Source of the DNA: Meloidogyne chitwoodi
Lineage: Eukaryota > Nematoda > Chromadorea > Rhabditida > Meloidogynidae
Assembly (NCBI GenBank): GCA_015183035.1
Contig: JACZZP010000005.1
Coordinates: 682,001 to 746,000 of the forward strand
Direction of reading: 5' to 3'
Length of the DNA: 64,000 bases
Part shown: piece after piece, positions 31,463 to 45,100 of the stretch
How positions within the stretch are numbered: position 1 is the first letter of the stretch
Layout of the letters: each line of letters opens with the position of its first letter
Position numbers and translations under genes: made by a program
The notes under the pieces: model-generated
The model's database searches: none
Seen by the model: the letters and a program-made list of their open reading frames with translations, nothing else
What the model was told of the DNA's origin: nothing

Positions 31463-33733
31463 ATTAATTAGTCAACAGATGAAAGAATTTTAACGATTTA
31501 TGCAAAGCTTAAAATCAAAACATTATTAAATAATGTATAAAAATATATTTTTTAATAAAGTAGAAGATTAATTAATTCTTTTATTTATATATTATTTTTA
31601 AATTAATTAAGAATTATATTTTATAAAATTTATCAAAATATTGTTTTAAAAATTATGTGAAATGTCTAGGTGGTGAAATGCCCTCTAAAACAAAAGTGTT
31701 AATTATAAAAAATTATTTTTTTTATTTATTCACTTTTTAAACAAATTAAAAAAGAAAAAGATGGCAATAAAATAGCAAAAATAAAATTTATTAGAAAAAA
31801 TATCTGTTGATGAAAATAAGTCTTAGGGTTCAAAAAATTTTTTTTTATTTCTCAAAAATTAGGGGTATATAAAAAATTAAAGAAATTAAATTAATAAAGT
31901 TTGAAAAATTGTGAAATCAAAAAATAAAATAAATCCTAATTTTTCAAACTTTTATAACAAAATAATGGGAAAAATAAAATATTTATTTATTTTAATAGAA
32001 CTCTAAAAAAGCTTTTTCTTTTTTTATTAAAAAGAAATCAAAAGTAGAGGCTTCTATTAAAATAATAAATTTTTAAAAAATAAGCAAAAATAGAGTAAAG
32101 GAGTAAATAGTTAATATTATTTATTATTCTTGGGAGAGTGAAAATTAATTAATTAATTAATTAAAAAATATAGAGCTAAGAGAAATAAATAAAATATAAT
32201 TAAGTAAAATAAAATTAAATTTGATCATTTTTTGTAATTTTTAAAAAATGAAAATTTAATTAGCAAAATGTAGAGATAAATAATTTTTTTAAACCAAATT
32301 ACCAATTATTTAAAAAAATTATTTTTCCCTTTGGTACAGTAATTTCGAGAAATATAAGTTGAGAGGAGAATAAATTAAAAAAAAAAATTATCTTTATTCG
32401 CTTTTTATTCTGGCCAGATTTATAATAATATTTAAATTTATTTTTTAAAATCATTAAATTTGGAAATAAAAAAATAGGCACTTTTATTATGTAAAGAATC
32501 AAAATAAAAAAAATAGTAATTAAAAAAATTTTAAAATTTATTAAATTTTTGGTTAAAAATTAATTTAAAAATAACAATGTTATGCAAAAATAAAATTAAT
32601 ATAATTGAGATACATATAAATATACAATATAAATAATTGTAATATTCTATAAAATGATGCTCCTCTCAAAAATGAAAAATGTTTTTATTTTTTTAATTAC
32701 TGGAATTTTATAAAAAAAATAGAAAAAAAATTTTTTTTTAATTTATTTTATTCAAATTTCCTATTTTTGAAGTAATTTAATTAAACTCTACACCCTCAAA
32801 CTTAATAAATAAATTTTAGAATATTCTCAGACTTAATTATTAATATTTAAATTTCCCAATATATTCATAAATTCTTGTTTAAAAAAATTAAATTATAATA
32901 TAATTTTAAAAATTCCAGTTAAATATATATAAAAAAAAGAAAATAGTTAATAAATCAAATAAATCAAGTTTTAAAGGCTTTTAATAAGAAATAAAAAATT
33001 CGGCAGAAAAGAAAATAAGGAAAATTAAATTAATTTATTTATTATTTGGGATGAGGCGAAAATAAAATAAAAATAAAATAATTGTTTAGTCCAGAAATCC
33101 CTGAAGAAAAATTGAGGCAACTGAGTGTATTCGATGAGAGAGGATTGGAATTGTTTTTATTTAAATACAGCAAAATTAATTATTAGGCTTCTTCGGTAGA
33201 TATTTAAAAATATTATATTGCTGAAATATGGCTAAAAATAATTGAAAAAATATTTTTAATAAATATATTAGAAGCGAGTGGATATTTTGAAAATAAATTA
33301 TGCCAAGAGTGTTTTTTGGTTGATTTTTATTTATTATTTCGTACTAAAAAAGAGCAAGTTTAAAAAAACTCTTGATTTATAGCCATAACAACTTAAAAAA
33401 GTTTAGGAAAAAAATACTTTCCAAAATTCAAGTTGATTAAAAATTTTTTAGAAATTTCCAGCAGGAATGGATCAATTTTTAAAAAATAAAAATAAAGGAG
33501 TTAACAAATAAATTATTTTCCCTCTAATATTCCACTCGCTTTTTTTTAAATAAAAAAAGATAAATTGCTAGGTTTTTTAAAATTGAGAGAAGAGAGACAC
33601 TTCAATCTTAAGAAGAAGAAGAAATTGCAGCAACAAAAAATAATTAAATGGCATATATTTAAAAAATAGGTAAGAGGATATTATTTTGTCATTCACCAAG
33701 AGCATTATTCTTTCTTTTTTTTTTTATTACTAT
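31463..33733. other. 2.3-kb gene-poor stretch
   Basis: Extremely A+T-rich with oligo-A and oligo-T tracts. No exon pair, repeat or RNA gene could be supported. Confidence 0.5.
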
Positions 33734-36700
33734 CTATGCCCATTCATTTTCATCATCTAAAAGATTATTTTCTTTAGGTGGCGGTGTCTTCTTTTTATTT
33801 CCTTTTTTCTGATTAGTGCCGCTATTTGACCCATTACTTGCTGTTGTTCCAACAGAAGACTCTCTTTGAGGAGTTCTTTCATCTACACCACCACCGCCTC
33901 GTTTCTTTGCTTGTGGGGTTGTTTCTCTTTGTTTTGAAGAGATTCCTTTATTATTATTATCCAAAGCCTTATTACGCTTAGCTTGTTGAGCTAATAAAGC
34001 ATTTCCATTACCTTTTTGAATACTTGTATTACTACTTTCGTCTTCTTCTTCAATTTCTTCTTCATCTTCTTTTTCGTCATGTTCCTCTTCTTCTGTCACC
34101 TTCATTGTTAAAGGCTGTTCTTCATCTACTTCAGGCAATCCTACTTCATTCATTCTCTGTAATCGTGACCCTTTTCCTCCATATCTTCGTCTATCAAAAG
34201 CATTTGTTCCAAAAGCAGACTCTCTCCCTACTTCTGCTGCCATATTTGGACAACGACCTTTCATACTGCCAACAATAGCTGTTGTGCTTGGGATTGATCC
34301 CATTTCGAGTGTAGTTGATGTTAATGGGGCTGAAAAAATAAAATGTATATTTTTTGCAAATTAAAAATAATAAATTTTTAATTTAGAGATTTTTTTAAAT
34401 TAAATTTCTAATTTAAATAAATTAAATAAATTTAATTTAAAAAATACCAGGAGATTTTGGTGTTGGAATTCCAGAAGAAGAAATAGACTTTCTTCCACCC
34501 ATAGCAACCGTTGGAGCATCAGAAAAGGACATTGAAGGTGGAGTTGCAAAAGGGGCAGTTGGTGTTACATGAGGGAAAGAATTGTTTAGTTTCCAGCCAA
34601 TAGGTGATCCCAACTAAAATTAAAAAAAGATTAATTTTATTAAATATTTTTAAAAAATCTAAAATGCCCTAAGGGTATTTAAAAAGTCTTAGGAAATTAA
34701 AAAGGCAAGAAATTAAAAAATAATTATGGACAAAACTCAAAAAAAAAGTTATTCTAAAGACATGGAAAGCAAAACAAATAACAAATAAAACATCAAAAAA
34801 CTGCTACAAATCAAAAGAGCTACATCATCAATCTACTATTCTACAAGGATAAGAGTAAATCTATTGAGACATTCATTCCACTTTAATCCTATCCCCTATC
34901 CACTACAATAGAACCTCGGACTTATATCATTCCCTAGAACAGTCACACAAAAGTCCGAGAGTGACAAAAGTATAATTAAGAGAGGGTCTTAGTTAAATTT
35001 TTGGTATTTTTTAGTTAAATTAGAGATATATAAGTCAACAAGGTTCGATTGTATATATTTATCAAAAAACAATAAAAAAAGAAATTAAAGCTACAAATAT
35101 TGAGAAAATTTGTTGGTAGCTATTGTCTTATAGCGTAAATCCTTAAGGTTATTTTCACCTAAAATTCCCCTTTTTGTGCCAAAAATTAAAAATAAATTAA
35201 CTAAAATAAATTTATTAAAATTTAAAAAAACGCTATTAGACAAGCTATATATTAAACATAATTATTATATTATTGGGTAATATTATGTAAACAATAAATA
35301 TACAAAAAATTAAAAAATAGGTATATAAATCTGGGAATAAGAAAAGTTAAATATGAGATAAATCAAAAAAAGATTATTATTTCTTTTTTTTAAAGGCAGA
35401 AATTCTCCAAAATATTTTTTGAATGATTTTTAAGAGGTAAAAGAATTTATATTTTTTATTTTTAAGGTAAAAGTCTTTGGAGATGTTCCCAACCAATTAT
35501 TCCTTTTCCCTTGTTGTAGCTGACCTCTCTATTTTCCATTCCATCGCCATTTTGAGGTGGAGGTGACATTGGATATGAGGAGTCATTCATTCCTAAAGAA
35601 GCACGTTGTCTCCTTTTTTTCTCCAACCAACGACCAAATAGAGCAGTACAAAAAGCACTGGCGACAACTCTGTCAGTATGGCATTCAATAAAGTAGAAGT
35701 ACAAAAGTTGTCCCATCTTTAAAATTTAAATAAATAAAAAAATAAACTCTTAATAAAAATACCCTAAATTCTTCAGCAAATTTTATCATCATAGTAAGTT
35801 CAGCATCACTAAATCCATCAGCATTTAACCATTTACGTGTTACCCATTTTCGTCGTTGCCTTTTATTTCTCATACGAATAGCCCATTCAGTCCAAAAGAA
35901 AAGATTTCCGACATTAATAAATGTTAGAAAGACTAACATAACCCTTTAAAAAAAGAAAATAAAATATTTAAAAAATTAAAAAGAAAAAATTACCATGTAA
36001 AAAGAGCTGTCCTTTCATGCCAATTAGCATCCAAATAACAACGATAAGTTAATGTATGAGTATTTCCAAGAGAAACAAAATGATAATCGCAGTAGGTAAT
36101 TCTTGGTACTAAAGGTACAAGCATACTTCTTTCTTTATGTCCAATAAAGGGAGAAAGTGGATTTCCTTGCCTTGAAAATATAAAATTAATTTTTAAAAAT
36201 ATTTAAATAGAAGGAAAGTAAAATAAAAGTCTAAAAAATTAATTAAATATTAAAAATAAATTTACCAATCTCTTCCATCCCACCAAGCACGCATAATATC
36301 TAATCCCCAAGATCGGTAATTAGCGCCAATCATTAATGGAAGAACAAATAATAACAAAACAAGAGGTGCTAATACAAGTGAAAATTCAAAGGCGAGAAAT
36401 GCACCAAATGCTCTAAAAAAAGAATTTTTAAATTAATTAGAAGTTAAATAATTTAATTTTTAAATTTAATTAAATTTAAATTCCCCACCTTGATGAATAA
36501 GCTGTTCTAAAATTTTCTGCAACAACAGATAATCTTTCAAGTAATCTTTCTTCATCTACTTCAACAATTCCATCTGTTTCTACTGTTACTGATTGAGAAG
36601 CACTAATAACATTGGGAAAGTTAATGCCTAAAAAATGATAAAATATATTAAAAAAAAATTAAATAATTTAAAAATACCTTGATTTTCCATAAGTAAAGTC

Positions 36701-37708
36701 CAGACAAAACGTGTGAGGACATACATTACAAAGACAATTGGTCCCCAAAACCAAAGAATCCACTGAAATATTAAAAAATTTAATTAAACTCTTTCTGTTA
36801 AAATTATTAAAAAATTCCCCTAATTTGACTATTTATTTATTTTATATTCTCAAAAATATTAAAGAGAATCCCTTAGAGTATTTTTAAAAAATATTTAATA
36901 TAATCTAACCTCTGGATTTTTAACTTCTCTTTGTGTTCTCCAAGAAGCATCAAGAGAGAATTGTTCATTAACACCAACATAATAACGTTTTGCTGTTTCA
37001 CAATGCCTTTTTGCATCATCATCTAATTGAGTTCCTTCAAAATTGTAAATTGAAGCACCACGACAAGTGGATTCTTCTAAGGCTATTTTTGATCTAAAAA
37101 AATTGAATTTTAATTTTTAATTTAAATAAATAAATTTAAAAATTCAGCGTTGAAATTTTTTGAATAAAAAAAAAATTTTAATTTGGGGAAATTAAAATTT
37201 TTTGTCAAAAAACTAAAAAATAATATTTAAATGAATTAATTCTATCAAAAACTTTATTAAAAAATTAATAAAAACTCACAATTTTGTTGTCCATAATATT
37301 GCAAATACAAATAATGTAAAGCCAGGGATTACCCATAAATTGCCTTTATCCATACGATCACCTGTAAATTATTTTAAAAATGAATTATATTTTGAAAATA
37401 TTAATTTTAATTGATAATTTAAAATTTAGAACACTAATAAGTAATTAATTTAAATATGTATTCGTATTTTTTTATTAATATAACTCAAAATATTTCCTTA
37501 TTTGTTAGGGAAATTCTAGGAATTTTTTAAAATTTCCCCAAAATTAATTTTATAGGAAAGTGAAACCCTTGATTTAAATTTTTATTTATTTTTATTAATT
37601 TATAAAATATTTCTTACCAATTCCATCTTTTAATAAAGGTCGGACTAAAGCTTTTAATTTAAGACTTCCTCCTTTCCATAAATGATTTAAATATTCGCTT
37701 CCAAGCAT
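33734..37708 (-). CDS. innexin (gap-junction channel), long C-tail
   Basis: Subunit of invertebrate gap junctions in the plasma membrane. Eleven exons keep frame (37618-37708, 37280-37361, 36910-37093, 36678-36762, 36489-36627, 36266-36412, 35994-36170, 35763-35943, 35525-35716, 34448-34613, 33734-34329), 679 residues. Four membrane segments are visible: IPGFTLFVFAILWT, WILWFWGPIVFVMYVL, FEFSLVLAPLVLLLFVLP and WVMLVFLTFINVGNLFFW. Innexin signatures are DRMDKGN near the start, RITYCDYHFVSLGNTHTLTY and RCYLDANWHERTALF before TM4. The classical YYQW is replaced by KNPEWILW, so it is divergent. If intron 9 is not removed, exon 9 reads to a stop at 35462 (KGIIGWEHLQRLLP), giving a short form. The tail is Glu-rich, then basic and Pro-rich. 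Confidence 0.83.
34906..35051. mobile_element. 146-bp pogo/Tc1-like MITE in the innexin gene
   Basis: Ends CAATAGAACCTCGGACTTA and the imperfect mirror TAAGTCAACAAGGTTCGATTG, flanked by TA. ..GAACCTCGGACTTA is close to pogo/mariner-type ends. An internal hairpin CTCGGACTT/AAGTCCGAG is present. It lies in intron 9. Confidence 0.65.
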
Positions 37709-40700
37709 TGTAGATCTGTTGTTACCATTCAATGATTAAATAATATATTAAAATATTTTGAGATCTGAAGAAAAAAATCAATATTCTTGAATAAAAATAA
37801 AAAAGAACGCGTAAAAAATGAATAAAAAAATAATCCATAAAGGGAAAACGATAAACAAAACACAAAAATATAAAAATACACGTAATCAACTAAAATATAC
37901 ATACATTTTAAGGTTAAATAAACAAGAAATTTTGTTAAAAAAATTGTAAAAAATTAATAAAATAAAAGAAATTAACCCAGGAACATTGAAAATGGAAAAC
38001 GATCGGACTAAAAAATCCGAGATAACTGAGAGCTTGGAATAATTAAAGTATGCATAAAATTAGGTTGAGAAATAGTAAAAAAGAAATATAGAAGGATTAA
38101 AAAATTAATTAAATTATTTAAAGTTACACAAAATAAATTTTTAAGAAAATTTTCCCTTTTAAATGCCTTCTAGGTAATATTAAAAAATAAAAATATTTAC
38201 TATAAAAGTCATAAAAATAGAAAAAAAATTAAAAATAAAACTACTAATAAACTTTTTTTTTAAAAAATAATAAAAATCTTTATATTTTTAACTGCGCAAT
38301 TTATATAAATAAAGATGTAATTTGGTTCATAAAAATTGTGGTTAACATCGTAAAATAATTTATGAGGAGTTTTTGAGAAACTTATATTTATAATAAAGTA
38401 GTAACTACATATAATAGTAATTTTAATTATTTAAAATAAATCCTGTTTTACTCAAAACTTTTCTTGTAAAATTAGAAAAAAAGTCATAAAATAATTCTTA
38501 AAAAAGTAAACAGAATAAAGAAAATGTTGGGACAATAAAATCAGAAAGACAAATGAAAGAGCTAAGAGAATAAAATTATGCTGGGATAACTGGGAAATGA
38601 TTAAAAGAGATTAATGTAACAATTCTTTGGAAGGGAAAGCTAAAAAACCAAAAAAACAAAAAAGATGTCCTTCTAAAAGAAAATAAAAATAATTAAAAAA
38701 TAACCAACTCTACCTTTTAAACGCAGATTAAAATAAATAAAAGCAAAATTATCTTTACCTAAAAAATTAATAGACTGAGAGAAGTAAAGTTATTATTATT
38801 AAAAAACGTCTGAATAAACAAACACTTTGTCTATTTTAATCTTTTTTTCAAATTATTTTTTTTTTTTTGTGAATTTTGCCCAAATAAAGAAAATAAAAAT
38901 AGGTAAAAGATAGAAAGTTTTGAGAAATTTAAATGGTTAAAGATTAGAGAAATGCAAAAAAATAAAAAAATCATTTTTTTGGAAGAATAAAGTTTGCATT
39001 GGGATAAGTGAAAATAAATAAATTAAATTAAAAATTGTTTAATATATTAAATTAAAGAATATTCAAAGAAAATAAATAAAATTATTTTAAAAATTGTTTT
39101 GAGGTCAATTTATAACAAAACAATTTCTCCCTCTCTCTTTCAATTTGTTGTTGTGACCACAATATATAAACCTTTATAAATATAAAATAAATGTATTTGT
39201 TTGTTTGATCTTTAATTTAATAAAGCTTTGGCGACGATTAAGCATTAAAAAAGGTAAAAAATAAAATAAAAAAGGTAAACATTTATTTTAGGTAAAAAAT
39301 AAAATAAATTGGCGAGTGAGGAAAAGCAGTGCAGAGCAATGAATGCGAGGGGGTTAAGAGACGATTGAATGGTGAAAGAATGGGAAAATATTATTTTTAA
39401 AGAAAAATAAAATTAAAAAATAATAATGATGGAATGATAATAATGTGGCATCATCGGAAATTTTTATTAATTTTATTTTAAAAAGGGCATATATATTAAA
39501 TGTTGAAAAGATTGACTAATATTGCTATTTATTATGTAAGAGTTAATAAAATAAAAATAGACTAAATATATTTATTTATTTTGCAACATTGAACTTTTAT
39601 TTTTTAAGTTGAGTTTAAAGGAAAATTTTTGAGAATAAATTTTCAAAATTTTCTAAAAATTAGAGTTAAAAGTTGATTTTTAAGGGATAGAAAAACAAAA
39701 TTCCTCTTTTTTAATAAAAATTTATAAAAAATTGTATGACAGATTTAAATAATAATTAAATTATACTAAATTAAATAATGAGAATATTTTACTCACTAGG
39801 GGTCACTTGTAGTTCTCCTAAAATTAAGAAGAAAAATAGGAAAAATGCTTCTTTTTTTAAATATGTTGACTAAAATTTTGCAGTAATTAATACCAGAGAG
39901 AGATTTTGGATAATATAATGTACTGATTTTAATTGATTTATCAAGAAATATAAGATAGAAAAATTGTAAAAAAATTTATTTAAATATTTTCAGCAAAAGA
40001 TTTAATAGTATAATTAATACAAAATTTCAAATTTATGGATAAAAAGTATTAAATAATTTAAAAAAGATATAAAATGCCATTAATGTCTAGCAAATAAATT
40101 TATGAGTCATTTACGTTTTTTGATTGGAAAAAGGGTAAACGTGAAAATAGGCTTTAAAAAATAGAGGGGGAAAAAGTAAAAATGGAGGAAAAGCGGCGAA
40201 ATCAAATCGATCGGTCAATCTATATATATAAAAGCTTTTGGCCGAATTGGTATTTTATATTGCGAAATTAGCAACGAGAGTGAAAAAAAGGAAAGAGAGA
40301 GAGAGAGAAAGAGGAAAAGCCCAAGTTAAAAAAGCTGAAAAACAGCCGCTTTAACAATTAAAAAAATGTTTTATTTTTGCCCTTTTTATACTTTTCCTAT
40401 TGTCCTATTTTTCTAAAAAATAAACTTTTTTTTTAATTTGAATTCTAATCACATAAGTATTGTTATGGAATTTTGTTATTTTGTGTTTGAAAAATGGAAA
40501 AAAATTGCAGAAAAATATATAAATAAATAAATTGTGTGGTATCTCAGAAATAGAAAAAATTAGAAAGGAAATAAATTTGGAGAGAAAGGGATTTTTTGCT
40601 ATTTTTTAGTTGAAATGATTAAAAAAATTATATATTTATATATAAGTATGTAATTTTATGATGTAACGGTTTTACGAACAAATCGCTATTTTATAATTGT

Positions 40701-41917
40701 TATTACAAAAAAAAAGTGATTAAAAAATTTAATTAAAATGAAGGGAAAAATTGGGATAGGTTATACATATCTATAAATAAAAATTATTTTAAAAATAAAA
40801 AGAAGTATCTAAACATGAAAATTTTGAAAGAAAAAAAGAATTTCGTAATTAAAAATTCCAACATTAAAATATTTTGAAATAAAGTTTAATATGAAAATTT
40901 CAAAATAACAAAATTACGAAATATCGAAAAATTAAGAATTAACCAAATAAGGAGACAAAAAAGGGTAATTAATAAATTTGTATATTTTTAGAGATTTTCT
41001 AAAAAAATTAATATTTAGTTTCAAATTTCAAGTTTAATATGTTTTAATTAGTCAGAAATATGTTTTTTTCAAATTTTTAAGTTATATTCTTATATTAATT
41101 TTTAATTTAAATAATTAATATTAAGTAAAAGAAAAAAAAATAAAAAATAATAATTTAAAGAAAATCACGTGTATAAAAAAAGTAAAAATCTTAAAAAGTA
41201 ATAATTTAAAAAAATAGCCACGCCCCTTTTCTATTTTAGGAAAGCACATGGAAGTTGCACTGAAAATAAATGAACCTTTGTTCTTTAATGTTTTGTCTCC
41301 AAATTATTTTAAAATTTAGTAGCAATGATGAAATTTTATATTAAATAAAAAAAAGCAATGTTTGTCAAAAACAAGTAAAAATAATCGAGAAAAACAGACA
41401 AAAACATGAGGAAAAAAATAAATATCGTGGAAGGAAGAGAGGGTGTAGGAGTAGTGGAAATTATGTATGTACAACCTATTTACATTGATGACGAAATTAT
41501 TTTTTTTTTGCAAAAAAAAATTAGGGGGGAATAAATGTGTGTGGGGAGGGAGGAAAATAAAAAAAAAGTAAAAAAAGAGGCTGGCGCAGAAAGGAACGCC
41601 GCCGAAAAGATATTTATGGTGCTCTCGACTCACTGCGGTTGCATTTGGCATTTCGAAAGCGCAGGTTTTTAAACAATAAAAGGCTTTAGCCGCGCAAAGG
41701 AGATTAGGGAAAAAGGGAAAATTAATGGATTAAATAACTTGGCAAGGACTTTGAATAATTTCGAAATATAATTTATGTAAAAAAGGGAGAGATGGGAAAA
41801 TTAAATAATATGTGATAGAAGGAGTCTATCCCTGTAGATCAATTATTTGAAGATCAACTGACCCTGAAGATAAACCTCTTAGAAATCAAATTACTCTGAA
41901 GATCAACGCACTTTGGA

Positions 41918-42102
41918 ATTTAGCTGTTTAGATACACACTCCACTTATTCGCAGTAAAACAAAGCAAAATATAACAAAGGAAATTAGGGAAACAAGTCCA
42001 ATTATTCATATCAAAATATTTTAAAATCAATGACTTGAAGATAAAATACTTTTTTGCGAATAAATGGGGAGTGTACCTAAACAGCATAAATTCCTCAATT
42101 TT
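41918..42102. mobile_element. 185-bp inverted-repeat element
   Basis: AATTTAGCTGTTTAGATACA...CTCC..TTATTCGCA is mirrored by TGCGAATAA..GGGGAGTGTACC...AAACAGC at the right end (arms about 36 bp). No clear target duplication. Confidence 0.65.
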
Positions 42103-45100
42103 TATTCAAAAATTTTCAATTTTGGGACATTTAATCCTAATTTTTTTTTTGGTTAAAGATTTGCATCTGAATTTAAATTAAAATAAAAAACCTTCTCAGT
42201 TTATAAATTTAAGGCATTAATATTATTAAGGCGTTGAAAAAAATCGATTTTTAGATTTTTTTGCTACTGCGCAGTGGACATTTGTCTTCCATTAAAAAAA
42301 TTGCCGCCATTCTCCCTCCCCTCTCTTTTTAGCAAAAATTGATGACCCCACAGAAGGACGATGACATTTTTTCCCATTTTGTTCTTTTTGGCAAAAAATT
42401 GGTTCGAAGAGAATATATGAGGAATAGAAAAATACAAAATTGAGAGAAAATAATGATGAGAATTAAAAAAGGGATGAAAGGGTCTGAGGAAGGATAATTT
42501 GTGTTGTGTTCGCTTTTGGAAAGAAAATGGATAGAATTTCTTTCTCTTTTTTCAATTTTCTCTCCACAGTGGGGGTCGCGCAACAAAAAATTGCGCAGGG
42601 GAAGATGTTCTCTTTTTTTGGCTTTCAGAAAATTGAGGTATGTTGATGAAGGATTGTCATCAATTTTTTAATTTTTAGGTACAATTTTGTCACAAAAAAT
42701 TTTTGGAAAATAAAAGAGAGAAAATTAGGGAGAAAACTCTCAGGAGATCAACATTTGAAAAGAGCAAGTATATAATTAAGTAAATTGTGATTCTGGAACG
42801 AATCGAAGAATTGAACTCGTTCAAGATGGTGTCATCGTGAAAGGAAATTTTAAAGTCTAAAATTAAAATTATATATAATCATTTTGTAGTATCGCTAAAT
42901 ATTTTAAATTTTTATCGATCTTTTGGGATAACTTAAAGAAAAATCATCTTTTATAGAACAATAGTTTTTTAATGCTCTTTACGCACAAAAACTTGGCATA
43001 CAATTTGTTATTAGGGGAATGAGAAGAATTAAAAAAATAAATGATGGAGAATTAGAAAAAAACAAAAAAATATGTTGAATTGGATTATACTCGTCACTTT
43101 CATAAATGGGAGAAAAATTTTAATTTTTCTTTTTTTCTTATTGAGGTATTAAAAAAATTATAATGAAAACTGAAATAAAAATAATTAATATTATTTTTTC
43201 CTAATCAAGGAAAGGTATAATAGCATGTAAAACAGCAGGAGAGGTGTATTTTTAATTAAATTGATCTTTATGATGGTGATCTAACGGGTATTTTTAAATT
43301 AAAAGTACTTATAGAATCGAGGAATCAAAACAACCGAATAAAAAAAATAAAAATTAATTTTTGCTGAGGAAGACAACAACTGAAATTAAAAATTAAACTC
43401 ATGGGAATAAAAGATATAAATGACATTTGGTTAAAGTCTGTGGAAATATTTGCCAAGATGAAATTAAATAATTGATTATAAAAAGGTAAATTTGTTGAGA
43501 AATAAAAGAATATATTATCTATCTGATTGATGTATATTTTGAACTTTTAATAAATATTTTTATACTTTTTAATAACAAAAATAAAAATAGGAGAGATTGA
43601 GGAATTTATAAACGAATAGGTATATAAGTCATTGTAAGTACCTTCACCTGCTTTTGATAATTATTTTCTGATTTTTTCAAACACCCGTTTTTGAGTTTTT
43701 AATTTTATTTTTGTTAACTGACTGGGTTTGGAACAAAATAAAAATTAAAATATATAAACTATAGGTCAATACATATTTTTAAAGGTGAAAACAAAGTAAG
43801 GTAAAAATACATAAGTATTAAATAGAAGAATGACACAACTACGAACGCTCTTGGTCTGGTGAACGTTCTACTGAAGAGAAGATTAATAAAACTTCATTTT
43901 GAGTATATTTTGAGGGTCATTATTCTCTTTTCTTATTTTCAAGACTCTATTGGAGTATTGATCTTCTCTCTTCAGCACAGTTGAGGGACAGGTTTTTAGG
44001 CAGGTGGAGAAGGGGGATATTTTGGAGTGTTCATATATATTTGCATTTGAGGTAGGAAAAAAGGCCATTGTAAAAGAGGAAGGTCAGTAGTAAAATATAA
44101 AGAAATAAAAAAAAAAAGAAGAGAAGAACAGAACAGAAATGAATGCCAAAATAAAGGTATAAAAGTGAGGGAATGTGTTGTTTTTGGTTGGGAGATTTTG
44201 ACTTATTTATTTATTTTATATATTTTGGCGATTGAGAGATTTATGAATGAATATTATATAAAAGTATTAAAGGTAAAAGAATATTAATGAAAATAGTAAT
44301 ATAAAAAGTTGAATTAATAAATATTTGGAATTAAAATAAAAATAATGTCTTGACAAATAAAATAGTATTTATTAAATTTCTAACGTTTCTCGCTTTACTA
44401 AAGTATTTTTTTTTTGATTAAAAAATACTGAAATTTTCAACATGAAGATCAAAATCGAATATTTTGAGGAAAGTAAATATTTTAAAAATATTTGGTAATT
44501 CTCGTATTCTTATTCAGAACTAATACTTATAAAAATACCCTCAGATTATAAATCTCCACTGGATGTCATATTAGAATTTTTAATTTTAAAAGGGAAGATA
44601 GGAGGAACAATTTCCAATTAAATAAGTAAAAAATATTATTATAAAAACTTTTCAATTTAATAATATAAAAGTTTTTAAGAAATGTTTTAATTAATCGACG
44701 AACGAACATTTTTGTTTTCAAAAAAATAAAAAAAAATTAATTAAATGTTCCCTTTTTTCCTATTTATTACCTTAAATAGAATAAATAAATATATAAAAAT
44801 AGAACAAAGCAAAAAAAAAAATATTTAGTTGTTATTGTCTCATTTGTTATGGGAAAATTTGTAAAATAATAATAATATTTATTTATTTAATATTTATTTA
44901 TTATGCGTGCTTTAAAGGTGAGGAACGGAAATAAATAAATATATAAAAAGAAAGGGATAACAAAAAACCCAAGGATGGAATTGATGAGGCGGGCAAAGTG
45001 AAGAAGGTGAAAATGTGAGGGGAAAGGGAATGAATCGTTCAAACGGGGAAATAAGCAAAAAAGATCGGCAGATCTGCCTGATAGGAAAATGATTCGTTTC

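Noticed and set aside
34024..34278. 84-codon plus-strand frame
   Set aside because: It is antisense to the acidic tail exon of the innexin gene; Leu/Phe-rich composition is what Glu/Lys codons give in reverse.
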